A model generated the notes under the pieces. That model searched no databases. It was not told the origin of the DNA and saw only the letters and a list, made by a program, of their open reading frames with translations. A stretch of 64,000 nt of DNA, from positions 1,736,001-1,800,000 of the forward strand of contig NZ_BSVB01000001.1 in NCBI RefSeq assembly GCF_030161895.1. Reading direction: 5' to 3'. This document shows, in pieces, positions 45,828 to 58,949 of this stretch. Position 1 is the stretch's first letter. Each line of letters begins with the position of its first letter. Source of the stretch: Pseudolysinimonas kribbensis. GTDB taxonomy: Bacteria > Actinomycetota > Actinomycetes > Actinomycetales > Microbacteriaceae. The position numbers and the translations under genes were made by a program.

Positions 45828-46916
45828 ATGGATGCCGCGCGTCTAGGGTCCGCCGGCGGTCCGACGGCCGTGGCCGACGAGCACCAGTCGCGGGTCGATG
45901 CCGTGCTGGCGCGGTTCTTCAGCGTAACCAGGCGCCGCGCGGAGCCGCTGGGCGCCGAATACGTGCGGCTCTGGGACCGGCTCGAGGCCAACACGGTCGG
46001 TGGCAAGCGCTTCCGTCCCCGGATGGTGCTCGCCGCGTACCAGGCCCTCGGCGGCCTCGACCTGCAGGCGGCCGCCTGCATCGGCGCCGCCTTCGAGCTG
46101 CTGCACACCGCGCTCATCGTGCACGACGACGTCATCGACCACGACTTCGTGCGCCGCGGCGCCCCGAACATCGCCGGCAGCTACCGCGATGCGGCGCGCG
46201 CGGCGGGCGCTCCGGATGCCGTGGCCGAGCACCGCGGCCTCAGCGCGTCGGTCATCGCCGGCGACCTCGCGCTCTTCAACGCCTACCGCTTCGTCGATCG
46301 CAGCGGCGTCGGCGACGAGATGCGCGCGCGCCTGCTCGAGGTCATGGACGACGCCCTGTTCGCGAGCGCCGCGGGCGAGCTCATCGATGTCGACTTCGCC
46401 TGGATGCCCGAGCTGCCGGGCGTCGACGAGATCCTCGGGATGGAGCGCCTGAAGACCGCCGTCTACTCGTTCGAGTGCCCGCTCCAGGCCGGCGCGATCC
46501 TCGCCGGCGCGCCGGACGAGACGATCACCACGCTCGCCGAGTTCGGCCGCGACCTCGGCATCGCCTACCAGGTCGTCGACGACCTGCTGGGCGTGTTCGG
46601 GCAGGAGTCCGAGACCGGCAAGACCGTCGTCGGCGACCTGCGCGAGGGCAAGCGCACGGTGCTGATCGCGTACGCGAGCGCGCTCGAGGGGTGGCACGAG
46701 GTCGCGCCCCTGTTCGGCGATCCGGATCTCACCGAGGAGGGCGCCGAGCGCCTGCGCCGGCACCTCGAAGCGGTCGGCGCGCGCGGCTTCGCCGAGGGGC
46801 TCGCCCGCTACTACGCGAACCGCGCGCTCTCGCGCCTGCTCGAGCCGCACGTGCCGGTAGCCCTGCGCACCGAGCTGCACCCCATCGCCGACGCCGTCCT
46901 GGCGCGCCGCGCGTGA
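45828..46916 (+). CDS. crtE: Geranylgeranyl diphosphate synthase
   Basis: Trans-prenyl transferase, 362 aa, making the C20 precursor of the carotenoid. First Asp-rich motif VHDDVIDHD (about residue 105), GGKRFRPRM, and second motif YQVVDDLLGVFG are visible. Head of crtE-B-I-Ye-Yf-Eb; its stop overlaps the crtB GTG by 4 bases. Confidence 0.92.
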   Translation: MDAARLGSAGGPTAVADEHQSRVDAVLARFFSVTRRRAEPLGAEYVRLWDRLEANTVGGKRFRPRMVLAAYQALGGLDLQAAACIGAAFELLHTALIVHDDVIDHDFVRRGAPNIAGSYRDAARAAGAPDAVAEHRGLSASVIAGDLALFNAYRFVDRSGVGDEMRARLLEVMDDALFASAAGELIDVDFAWMPELPGVDEILGMERLKTAVYSFECPLQAGAILAGAPDETITTLAEFGRDLGIAYQVVDDLLGVFGQESETGKTVVGDLREGKRTVLIAYASALEGWHEVAPLFGDPDLTEEGAERLRRHLEAVGARGFAEGLARYYANRALSRLLEPHVPVALRTELHPIADAVLARRA

Positions 46917-47818
46917 CGGCCGACCGCCGCGACCGCGGGGGCGACGGCTCGCCCCGGCTCGGGCTCTACGACGACGTCGCGCAGCAGGCGGCGGCGCTCG
47001 TCATCCGGCGGTACTCGACGTCGTTCGGGATGGCGTCGCGCCTTCTCGGCGCCCGCGTGCGCCCGCACGTCGAGGCGATCTACGCGCTCGTCCGGGTGGC
47101 GGACGAGATCGTCGACGGCGCCGCGACCGAGGCGGGCCTCGGGCGTGACGGCGCCGAGCGGCTGCTCGACGGCCTCGAGACCCAGACCGACCGTGCCGTG
47201 ACCGAGGGCTACGGCAGCGACCTCGTCGTGCACGCATTCGCGCGCACCGCACGCTTCGCCGGCTTCGGCCGCGACCTGACCGCGCCGTTCTTCGCCTCCA
47301 TGCGCACCGACCTGCACGAGAGCTCGCACGACGCCGAGAGTCTCGCCCGGTACATCTACGGCTCGGCGGAGGTGGTGGGGCTCATGTGCCTCCGGGTCTT
47401 CCTCGCCGACGATCGCGCCCACAGTGGTCCGGCCCGCGGCGAGGCCGAGCGCGCGGAGCTCGAGAACGGCGCCCGCGCGCTCGGCGCCGCCTTCCAGAAG
47501 GTCAACTTCCTGCGCGACCTGCACGCCGATGCCCAGGTGCTGGGCCGCAGCTACTTCCCCGGCGTCGACCCCGCGACGTTCGGCGAGGATGACAAGGTGC
47601 GGCTGCTGGACGACATCGACACCGATCTCGCCGTCGCGGCCCGCGCCATCCCGCGGCTGCCCGCGAACTCGCGCCGCGCGGTCGCGCTCGCGCACGGGCT
47701 GTTCGCGGAGCTGTCGCGCCGGCTGCGGGCGACCCCGGCGCCGGCGCTGCTCGTGTCGCGCGTGCGGGTGCCCGATCCGGTGAAGCTGCGCATCGCCGCG
47801 GTCGCGGCGCTGCGGTGA
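46913..47818 (+). CDS. crtB: Phytoene synthase
   Basis: Condenses two GGPP to phytoene (C40), 301 aa. The squalene/phytoene synthase motifs YALVRVADEIVDGA and FQKVNFLRDLHADAQVLGRSYFPG are clear. GTG start overlaps crtE (GTGA); crtI begins 7 bases later. Confidence 0.92.
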   Translation: MTADRRDRGGDGSPRLGLYDDVAQQAAALVIRRYSTSFGMASRLLGARVRPHVEAIYALVRVADEIVDGAATEAGLGRDGAERLLDGLETQTDRAVTEGYGSDLVVHAFARTARFAGFGRDLTAPFFASMRTDLHESSHDAESLARYIYGSAEVVGLMCLRVFLADDRAHSGPARGEAERAELENGARALGAAFQKVNFLRDLHADAQVLGRSYFPGVDPATFGEDDKVRLLDDIDTDLAVAARAIPRLPANSRRAVALAHGLFAELSRRLRATPAPALLVSRVRVPDPVKLRIAAVAALR

Positions 47819-47825
47819 GGTCCGC

Positions 47826-49360
47826 GTGAGGATCGCGGTCATCGGCGGCGGGATCGCCGGCCTGGCGACGGCCGCCCTGCTCGCCCGCGAGGGCACGAGC
47901 TCGTGCTGCTGGAGAAGAACGACGCCGTCGGCGGCCGCGTCGGCCTGTGGGAGCGCGACGGCTTCCGCTTCGACACCGGGCCGTCGTGGTACCTCATGCC
48001 CGAGGTGTTCGACCACTTCTTCCGGCTGCTCGGCACGAGCGCGACCGAGCAGCTCGACCTCGTGCCACTCGATCCCGGTTACCGCGTCTACGCCGAGGGG
48101 TATGCCGATCCCCTCGATCTGCACGCGGACGCGGAGGAGAACGTCGCGGTCTTCGAGCGGGAGGAGCCCGGAGCCGGGGCCCGCCTGCGGGCGTACCTGG
48201 CACGCTCGGCCGAGCTCTACGCGATCGCGAAGGAGCACTTCCTCTACACGACGTTCGTGCGGCTCGGCCCGGTGTTCGGCGGCGGCGTGCTCGGCAAGAG
48301 CACCCGGCTGAGCCGGCTGCTGCTCGAGCCGCTCGGTGCGCTCACCCGCCGCACGGTGCGGGATCGCCGACTGCGGCAGATCCTCGGCTATCCGGCCGTC
48401 TTCCTGGGCGCCGCGCCCGACACGACACCGAGCCTGTACTCGCTCATGAGCTACCTCGACCTCGCCGACGGCGTGCGCTATCCGCTCGGCGGGTTCCGCA
48501 CGATCATCGACCGGATCGCCGGGCTCGCCGAGGCGGAGGGCGTCGAGGTGCGCACCGGGGCGGAGGTCGTGCGCATCCGCGTCGACGGCGGCCGGGCGAC
48601 CGGGGTCGACCTCGCCGACGGCGCGCGGCTCGACGTCGACGCCGTCGTCTCGGCGGCCGACCTGCACCACACCGAGACGCGACTGCTCGACGCGGCGCAC
48701 CGCACGCATCCGGATCGCGCCTGGCGCCGCCGCAACCCCGGGCCGAGCGCGTTGCTCATCCTGCTGGGGGTGCGCGGCGAACTGCCCGAGCTGCAGCACC
48801 ACACCCTCTTCTTCTCGCGCGACTGGGATGCCAACTTCGCCGCGATCTTCGACGACCCGACGCGCATCCCCGACACCCCCTCGCTGTACGTGTGCAAGCC
48901 GTCGGGCGTCGACCCGACGGTCGCGCCCGAGGGCGCGGAGAACCTCTTCGTGCTCGTGCCGCTACCGGCCGATCCCTGCCTCGGCCGGGGCGGCGTCGAC
49001 GGCGAGGGCGCCGCGCTCCTGGAGGCGCTCGGCGACCGGGTGATCGCGCAGATCGGCTCGTGGGCCGGCATCGACGATCTCGCCGAGCGCGTCGTCGTGC
49101 GGCGCACGATCGGGCCCGCCGACTTCGAGAGCGAGTTCCACGCCTGGAGGGGCGGGGCGCTCGGGCTCGCGCACACGCTCCGGCAGAGCGCGTTCTTCCG
49201 GCCCGGGGATGCGAGTCGCACGGTGGCGAACCTGTTCTATGCGGGCTCCTCGACGATCCCCGGCGTCGGACTGCCGATGTGCCTCATCAGCGCCGAGCTC
49301 GTGGTCAAGCGCCTGCGCGGCGACACGAGCGCCGGACCGCTGCCGGAGCCGCTGCGATGA
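47826..49360 (+). CDS. crtI: Phytoene desaturase, frame interrupted by a probable contraction
   Basis: FAD enzyme converting phytoene to lycopene in four steps, 511 aa. N-terminal dinucleotide motif IGGGIAGLATAALLAREG, RFDTGPSWYLMPEVF, and the C-terminal FYAGSSTIPGVGLPMCL. The frame breaks in the GGG run at 47891-47893; one extra G restores REGHELVLLEKND. GTG start 7 bases after crtB. Stop overlaps crtYe. Confidence 0.92.
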
Positions 49361-49736
49361 CCCTCCTCTACCTCGGCGGGCTGCTCGTCGGACTGGCCGG
49401 GATGGTCGTGCTCGACCTGCGCTTCCGGCTCTTCTTCCGGCGCGCGCCGCTGCGGGCCGCGATCGTGTTCGCCGCCGGCGTCGCGTTCTTCCTGGTCTGG
49501 GACCTGGCCGGGATCGGTCTCGGCGTGTTCTTCCCCGGGCACGCGACGATCGTCACTGGCGTGCTGCTCGCGCCGGGCCTGCCGGTGGAGGAGGTCCTCT
49601 TCCTCGCGCTGCTGTGCTACACGACGATGAACGCCTACGCGCTGTGCTCCGCTTGGAGCGAAGGCCGTTTCTGGCCTTCGCCGCGGCGTCAGCGCCGACG
49701 GCCGTCTCGGCCGTCGGGAAACGAGGGAACGAATGA
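49357..49736 (+). CDS. crtYe: Lycopene cyclase/elongase subunit CrtYe, frame interrupted by a probable contraction
   Basis: Small three-helix membrane protein, 126 aa after correction, one half of a heterodimeric C50 carotenoid cyclase. LGLPVEEVLFLALLCYTTMNAYA carries the PxEE motif of lycopene cyclase domain proteins. The frame breaks at GG 49655-49656; an extra G gives CSAWERRPFLAF and a stop that overlaps the crtYf ATG by 4 bases (ATGA). Confidence 0.82.
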
Positions 49737-50040
49737 CGTACCTCCTCCTGAACCTCCCGTTCCTCTGCGCCGTCGCGCTCGTCGCACTCGCCGCCGGGCT
49801 CGCGCGGCGGGCGCCCCGGTGGCGCGCGGTCGGCCTGGCCGCGATCCCGCTCGTGCTGCTGACCGCCGTGTTCGACAACGTGATCGTCGGCACGGGGATC
49901 GTCGCGTACGACGCCGACCGCATCAGCGGCATCCGGCTCGGCGTCATGCCGATCGAGGACTTCGCGTACGCGCTGGCCGCCGTCGTGCTGCTCCCGTCGC
50001 TCTGGTCGCTGCTCGCCCCCGGCGGAGGCCCGCGCCGTGA
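49733..50040 (+). CDS. crtYf: Lycopene cyclase/elongase subunit CrtYf, frame interrupted by a probable contraction
   Basis: Second small membrane half of the C50 cyclase, 102 aa after correction. IRLGVMPIEDFAYALAAVVLLPSLW has the MPIED motif that pairs with PxEE of CrtYe. The frame breaks in the C5 run at 50016-50020; one extra C ends the gene at TGA 50040, overlapping the crtEb GTG by 4 bases. Confidence 0.82.
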
Positions 50041-50909
50041 TCCGCGCGCTCCTGGTCGCCAGCCGCCCGCTCAGCTGGGTCAACACGGCCTACCCGTTCG
50101 CTGCCGCCTATCTCCTCGGCGGCGGCGGCGGCGGCGGCGGCCGGCTCGACGCGACCTTCGTCGTGGGCACGGTCTTCTTCCTCATCCCGTACAACCTCGC
50201 GATGTACGGGATCAACGACGTGTTCGACTACGAGTCCGACCTGCGCAACCCGCGCAAGGGCGGTGTCGAGGGCGCACTGCTGCGGCCGGCCCACCACCGC
50301 GCGACCCTGTGGACGGCATCCCTGCTGCCCCTGCCGTTCGTCGTCTACCTCGTCGTCGTCGGCTCGTGGGTCAGCGACCTGGTGCTCGCGATCAGCCTGT
50401 TCGCGGTGGTGGCGTACTCGGTCGCCGGGCTGCGGTTCAAGGAGCGCCCGTTCCTCGACTCGCTCACCTCGGCCACGCATTTCGTCAGTCCCGCGGTGTT
50501 CGGGCTCGCGCTCGCCGGGGCCACGCCGACCTGGCCGCTCGCCGCCCTCCTCGCCGGGTACGTCCTCTGGGGCTGCGCGTCGCACGCGTTCGGCGCGGTG
50601 CAGGACATCGAGGCCGACCGGGATGCCGGCATCGGATCCGTCGCGACCGTCATCGGGACGCGCTGCGCCGTCCGGCTCGCCCTCGTGCTCTACGTCGCGG
50701 CGGGCGCGCTGCTGCTCGCGACCCCCTGGCCCGGACCGCTCGCCGCGTTCCTCGCCCTGCCCTACGCCGCGAACGTCGCGCCGTGGTGGTCGGTGAGCGA
50801 CGCGGATGCCGCGAGCGCGAACCGGGGCTGGCGCCGGTTCCTCTGGATCAACTACGCCACCGGGTTCCTCGTGACGCTGCTGCTCATCTGGTGGGCGCTG
50901 ATCCGCTGA
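50037..50909 (+). CDS. crtEb: Lycopene elongase (UbiA-type prenyltransferase)
   Basis: Membrane prenyltransferase, 290 aa, adding C5 units to lycopene to give a C50 carotenoid (decaprenoxanthin- or C50-like). The Asp-rich motifs NDVFDYESD and DIEADRDAGI are typical of UbiA enzymes, with about eight helices. A run of GGC codons (a Gly stretch, about residues 28-35) starts at 50118. With CrtYe/Yf this marks the pathway as C50 rather than a plain C40 carotenoid. The end overlaps the convergent MFS gene by 26 bases. Confidence 0.87.
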   Translation: MIRALLVASRPLSWVNTAYPFAAAYLLGGGGGGGGRLDATFVVGTVFFLIPYNLAMYGINDVFDYESDLRNPRKGGVEGALLRPAHHRATLWTASLLPLPFVVYLVVVGSWVSDLVLAISLFAVVAYSVAGLRFKERPFLDSLTSATHFVSPAVFGLALAGATPTWPLAALLAGYVLWGCASHAFGAVQDIEADRDAGIGSVATVIGTRCAVRLALVLYVAAGALLLATPWPGPLAAFLALPYAANVAPWWSVSDADAASANRGWRRFLWINYATGFLVTLLLIWWALIR

Positions 50910-52232
50910 TCTCGGCCGGCGCCCGGTCGGGCGACTTCACGGGGATGAGGATCACCAGCCCGACGGCCAGCACGAGCAGGATGCCCATGATGCCCCAGTA
51001 CTGGTGGCCGAAGATGGTGATGCAGAGCGCGAACAGGCTCGGCGCGATGAACGTCGCCGCCCGTCCCGTCGTCGCGTACAGACCGAACACCTCGCCCTCG
51101 CGGCCGGCCGGCACGAGGCGCGACAGGAAGGTGCGGCTCGCGGACTGCGCGGGCCCGACGAAGAGGCACAGTGCGAGCCCGGCGGTCCAGAAGACGATCT
51201 GACCGCCGTCGTGCAGGAAGAACACGACGAGCCCGCTCACCAGCAGGCCGATCAGCGCGGTGACGATCACCGGCTTCGGCCCGACGCGATCGTCGAGGGT
51301 CCCGACGACGAGGGTCGAGAGACCCGCGACGACGTTGGCCGCGACCGCGAAGATGATCACCTCGCCCGCCGAGAACCCGAAGGTGCCCGCGGCGAGGACG
51401 CCGCCGAAGGTGAAGACGCCCGTGAGGCCGTCGCGGAAGATGGCGCTCGCGAGCAGGAACCAGACCGTCCGACGGCTCTCGCGCCAGAGCGCCGCGACGT
51501 CACGGCCGAGTACCGCGTAGGAGCGGAAGAACCCGACCCGCGGGCGCTGCACCTGCCCGGGCACGTGGTACTCCGGCACGGCGAGCAGGACCGGCAGCGC
51601 GGAGAGGAGGAACCACAGCGCGGCCAGGAGCATCGAGACCCGCACCGCGAGCCCCTCCGCGCTCGTCACGCCGAAGAGGCCGACGTCCGGGTGGATGAAG
51701 CCGAAGTAGAGGATGAGCAGCAGCACGATCCCGCCGAAGTAGCCCATCGCCCACCCGAACCCGCTCACCCGGCCGACCGTCCGGGGCGTCGAGACCTGCA
51801 CGAGCATCGCGTTGTAGTTCACGGCGGCGAGTTCGAAGAAGACCGTTCCGACGGCCAGCAGGCCCACCCCCAGCCACAGCAGCACGGGGCTCGGCGAGAC
51901 GAAGAACAGCCCCGCGATGCACAGGACGACGATGGCGGTGTTGACCGCGAGCCAGAACTTGCGCCGCCCGGATCCGTCGGAGCGCTGGCCCGTCACGGGT
52001 GCGATCAGCGCGACCACGAGTCCGGACAGCCCGATCCCCCATCCGAGCACCGAGGACGTGACGTCGGTCTCGCCGAAGCCCTTCGTGCTCGTCAGGTAGA
52101 CGGTGAAGACGAAGGTGGTGACGACGGCGTTGAACGCCGACGAGCCCCAGTCCCAGAAGGCCCAGGCGACGATGCGCCGTCCTGGCACCCGTGTGCCGCG
52201 CTGCAGGTCGAGCCCGCGGACCAGTTCCGTCG

Positions 52233-52236
<4 letters not shown>
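50884..52236 (-). CDS. MFS transporter (Atg22/UMF1-like)
   Basis: A 450-residue transporter with about 12 helices. IVAWAFWDWGSSAFNAVVTTFVFTVYL and QRSDGSGRRKFWLA are characteristic of the Atg22/UMF1 family, sometimes called amino-acid exporters. ATG 52236 overlaps the DUF2165 stop by 4 bases. The substrate is unknown. Confidence 0.82.
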
Positions 52237-54858
<2,622 letters not shown>

Positions 54859-55479
54859 ATGGCCGACAAGGACGAGCACGAGAAGGAGCCCCGCTTCCGC
54901 GACAAGCGGAGGGTGGACCCCGAGACGGGCGACGTCCGTGAGCCGCAGGCCGAGGACGGGTCCCCCGCCGACGTGGAGTCGGCGGAGGACCTGGTCCAGG
55001 CCGAGGACGCGGATGTCGAGCTGAGCGACGACGACCTGGCGCTGCTCGCCGAGGCCGAGCGCGACCTCGTGGGCGAGTACCGCGAGCGCGCGGCCCGCGC
55101 GGAGGCGGAGCTGAAGAACTTCCGCACCCGCGTCGAACGCGACCGTCAGGCGAATCGCGACGCGGTCATCGCCGAGGTGATCCGCACACTGCTGCCGGTG
55201 ATCGACGACCTCGACCGCGCCGACGCGCACGGCGACCTGACCGAGGGCAGCCCCCTCGCGCTCATCGCGTCGAAGCTCCGCGGCGGCTTCGAGAGGTACG
55301 GCCTGACCCGGGTCGGTGAGAAGGGCGAGCCCTTCGACCCGAAGTTCCACGAGGCACTCGTGCAGCTGCCGAGCCCCGACGCGACCAGCCAGACGATCGC
55401 CGACGTCATCGAGGTCGGCTACGCCCTCGGCGACCGGCTGATCCGCCCGGCCAAGGTCGCCGTCAGCGTTCCCGAGTAA
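54859..55479 (+). CDS. grpE: Nucleotide exchange factor GrpE
   Basis: Exchanges ADP for ATP on DnaK, 206 aa. An acidic N-terminus, a long coiled coil ([27 protein letters not shown]) and the beta domain ([21 protein letters not shown]). Starts right at the dnaK stop. Confidence 0.95.
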   Translation: MADKDEHEKEPRFRDKRRVDPETGDVREPQAEDGSPADVESAEDLVQAEDADVELSDDDLALLAEAERDLVGEYRERAARAEAELKNFRTRVERDRQANRDAVIAEVIRTLLPVIDDLDRADAHGDLTEGSPLALIASKLRGGFERYGLTRVGEKGEPFDPKFHEALVQLPSPDATSQTIADVIEVGYALGDRLIRPAKVAVSVPE

Positions 55480-55487
55480 GGAAGCAC

Positions 55488-56467
55488 GTGGCCAGTCAGG
55501 ACTGGTTCGACAAGGACTTCTACGCCGTTCTCGGCGTCAAGAAGGACGTGTCGGACGCGGAGCTGAAGAAGGTGTACCGCAAGCTCGCGCGGCAGTACCA
55601 CCCCGATTCCAATCAGGGGGATGCGGCCGCCGAGTCGCGCTTCAAGGAGATCAGCGAGGCGTACTCGGTGCTCTCCGACAAGGAGCAGCGGGCCGAGTAC
55701 GACCAGGTGCGGGCCATGGGGTCGGGCGCCCGGTTCACCGCGGGCGGCGCCGGCGCGGGCGGCTTCGAGGATGTCTTCGGCGGGATGTTCGGGCAGGGCG
55801 GCGGCCGCCGCACCGCCTACCAGCAGGCCGACTTCGACGACATCCTGGGCGGGATGTTCGGCGGCGGCCGGTTCGGCCAGTCGACGGGCGGCTTCCGCGG
55901 CTACGGCGGCCCGAGCCGGGGGCCGACGCGACCGCCGATACGACCCTGGACTTCGTGACCGCGATCCGCGGCGAGACCGTCAAGCTCACCATGCAGTCCG
56001 GGCGCGAGACGACGGTGAAGATCCCTGCCGGCGTCGCCGACGGGCAGAAGATCAAGCTCAAGGGGAAGGGACTGCCGAGCCCGGATGGCGGCCAGCCGGG
56101 CGACCTGATCCTCACGGTCAAGGTGCGCAAGCATCCGGTCTTCGAGCGCGACGGGCTCAACCTGCGCCTCGACGTGCCCGTGACCTTCGCCGAGGCGGCG
56201 CTCGGCGCGACGATCGAGGTGCCGACGTTCGACGGGGAGCCGGTCAAGCTGCGGATCGCGCCCGGCACCCCGAGCGGCCGCGTGCTGCGCGTGAAGGGCA
56301 AGGGCGTCACGACCGCGAAGGGGCAGGGCGACCTGCTCGCGACGGTCGAGATCGCCGTGCCGAGCCACCTCTCGGCCGAGGCGCAGCGCAAGCTCGAGGA
56401 GTTCGTCGAGACGCTCCCGACCGAGAACCCGCGCGACGACCTGCTCGCGAAGGCCCGGGCGAGCTAG
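55488..56467 (+). CDS. dnaJ: J-domain co-chaperone (DnaJ/CbpA-like without zinc finger), frame interrupted by a probable contraction
   Basis: Stimulates DnaK ATPase through the J domain ([29 protein letters not shown], with HPD). A Gly/Phe-rich region and the two beta-sandwich C-domains follow. There are no CxxCxGxG zinc repeats, so it is the type II/CbpA form. The frame breaks at the G5 run 55918-55922; one extra G restores [16 protein letters not shown] and 326 aa. GTG start 8 bases after grpE. Confidence 0.9.
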
Positions 56468-56480
56468 GCGGGAGCGACCC

Positions 56481-56897
56481 ATGGCCGATGTCGACGAGAA
56501 CTCCCCGCTCTTCGCGATCGCGATCGCGGCCGAGCTCAGCAACATGCATCCGCAGACGCTGCGGCAGTACGACCGGCTGGGTCTCGTGTCGCCGCGGCGC
56601 ACGGCGGGCCAGTCGCGCCGCTACAGCATGCGCGACGTGGTGCAGCTGCGGGAGATCGCGCGGCTGAGCGCGGAGGGGCTGAACCTGGAGGGCATCCGGC
56701 GCATCCTCGACCTCGAGAACCAGGTCGCGGCACTGCAATCGCGGGTGCGCGAGCTCGAGACGGCGCTCGCCGACGAGCTGCTGAACCGGCCCGGCCGGCG
56801 GGTCTTCGCGGCGCGGGAGTCCGGAGACGTGCTCCGGCTGCGCGCCGGTGAGCGCGTGCCGAAGCAGAACGAGGTGGTGGTCTGGCGCCCGTTCTGA
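56481..56897 (+). CDS. hspR: Heat-shock repressor HspR (MerR family)
   Basis: A 138-residue MerR-type regulator that binds HAIR sites with DnaK as co-repressor. The helix-turn-helix HPQTLRQYDRLGLVSPRRTAGQSRRYSMRDVVQLREI is typical. Last gene of its own heat-shock operon; it probably controls dnaK and clpB through the two HAIR sites in this window. Confidence 0.93.
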   Translation: MADVDENSPLFAIAIAAELSNMHPQTLRQYDRLGLVSPRRTAGQSRRYSMRDVVQLREIARLSAEGLNLEGIRRILDLENQVAALQSRVRELETALADELLNRPGRRVFAARESGDVLRLRAGERVPKQNEVVVWRPF

Positions 56898-56928
56898 CGC
56901 CTTGTCGCCGGTTACTCGACCCGCTCCG

Positions 56929-58949
56929 TCAGGGCCAGTCGGCGAGGATCCGGTCGGCGACGCGCAGGCAGTTCGCGACGATCGTGAGCGTCGGGTTCAC
57001 CGAACCGTTCGTCGGGTGCAGCGAGGCGTCGGCGACGTAGACCCGTCGCGCGCCGTGCAGGCGGCCGTCGGCTCCCGTCGCCGCGTGCGCCGGATCCTCG
57101 CCCATCCGAGCGGTGCCGGAGGAGTGCTCTCCCGCCGCGGATGCCGTCGCCGTCCTGCGCTGCATGCGTCGCGCGACCTCGGTCGCGCCCGACGCCTCCA
57201 GCCAGGTGATCGACTCGCGCGCCATTCCGGCCTCGATCTCGAGCGATGCGGGATGGGTGTCCTTGCGCAGACGAGCTCCGGGTGCGCCCCAGCGGTCCCG
57301 CGCCGATTCGGCGAGCGTGACGCGCGAGGTCGCGAGCGGTACCTCCTGGCCCATCCCGAACACACCGAACACGTTGCGGCGCCCCTCGCGCATCCACCGC
57401 TTGTGCTCCAGGCCCCAGCCCGGCACCCCGTCGGTGGGCGGGTCGGACGCCATCGTGAGCGGCAGCAGCGTCATGAGATCGACCAGCACCCCGCCGCCCC
57501 ACGGGATGGTGTCCGCGTGCACGTGCTCGAGCGTCGCGACGGAGTGGCCCGGCCCGATCCAGGTCTTGGCGGGCGGGTCGATCACACCGAGCACGGTCGT
57601 GAAGCGGTGGTCGTGCAGGTAGCGGCCGAGGTGGTCGTTGCCGAGCCCGCTCGCCATCAGCAGCCGGGGGTCTCGACGGCGCCCGCCGACACGATCACGA
57701 CGTCGGCCTCGACGACGAGCTCCCGCGGCGTCGGCGTCGACGCGTCGGCCATCACGCGCACCGTCGCGGTCGACTCGCCGTCCTCGACGCGCACCGCCTC
57801 CGCGTCGAGCAGCAGCTCGCACCGACCGGTCGCCAGCGCGAGGGGGATGAAGGTGTTGTGGGCGCCGTTCTTGGCATCCACCGGGCAGGCGTGCCCGACG
57901 CACTGCGGGCACCGCACGCAGGCGGCCCGCCCGTTGCGGGGCACGCTGTTGATCGCGAGCGGGATCGGTCCCCATCCCCAGCCGAGCGCCGCGGCGCCCG
58001 CGCCGAGCACCTCGCGCGACCGCTCGGTGCCCATCGCGGGCATCGGGTAGCGGGTGCTGCGACGCGTCCGGGCGGTCAGCGCGCCCTCGGAGCCGGCGAC
58101 GCCGAGCTCCTGCTCCGCCTGGGAGTAGTACGGCTCCAGCTCGTCGTAGCCGACCGGCCAGTCGGCGAGACTCGCGCCCGCCGGATTGCCGTACTCGCTG
58201 GCCATGCGGAAGTCCTCGGGCAGGAATCTCCAGGCCATGCCCTGCCAGATCCGGGTGCCGCCGCCGGGCAGCATCGCGTTGAGGCCGTAGCGGGCCGCAT
58301 CGCCGTCACCGTCGATGACCGTCTCGCCACCGTCGTCATCGACGTGGATGCGGGGATGCCCGGCCCCGGGACCCGCCGACGGCCGGTACACCGCGTTGCG
58401 CTTGTCGTGGAGGTGGTCGCCGCGCAGCTCCGAGTTCGGCTTCCACGCCGCGCGCTCCAGGAGCAGCACGTGCTTGCCCGCGGCGGTCAGGGAGCGCGCG
58501 ACGGCACCGCCGCCGGGGCCCGAGCCGATGACGATCGCGTCGTAGCGGCGCCGGACGCGGCGGGAGTCGACGGTGCGCGGAGCCGGGGCGTCGATCGGCG
58601 TGACGCCCGCCGGCACATCGTGGAAGCCCACCATGCGCAGGCCCTCCGGGTCCCGGCCGCCCGACGATGCGTAGAAGCCCTCCCAGCAGACCCGCTGGAG
58701 CGCCCGGAACTCGATCGCGCCCTCCGGATGCTGCGCGGCGGCCGCGAGGGCGGCATCCTGATCGGCCTCATCGAGTTCGGCGAACCCGGGGCCCAGGCGC
58801 GCGGCGAGGGCCGAGAGCAACGGACGCGCCCAGTCGAGCTCCGGGCCGGCCGACTCCAGGTAGGCGCCGACTCCGCCTGCCCAGCCGGCGCGCCAGCCGT
58901 CGGCCGGGATGACCCGGTCGACGGCCGCGCGCAGGGTGCGCTCGCTCAC
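56929..58949 (-). CDS. GMC-family flavin oxidoreductase with fused gluconate-2-dehydrogenase subunit-3-like domain, one probable contraction
   Basis: A 673-residue protein. Residues about 1-115 (LRAAVDRVIPADGW to ASSGGRDPEGLRMVGFHDVPAG) resemble gluconate 2-dehydrogenase subunit 3. From about 135 a GMC FAD domain begins (YDAIVIGSGPGGGAVARSL) and ends in ASLHPTNGSVNPTLTIVAN. The stretch CVRCPQCVGHACPVD carries four Cys as in bacterial GMC dehydrogenases that may bind an iron-sulfur cluster. The frame breaks at the G5 run 57666-57670; one extra base restores VETPRLLMASGLG. No signal peptide. Overlaps the upstream permease stop by 4 bases and so belongs to the sugar transporter operon. Confidence 0.82.
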
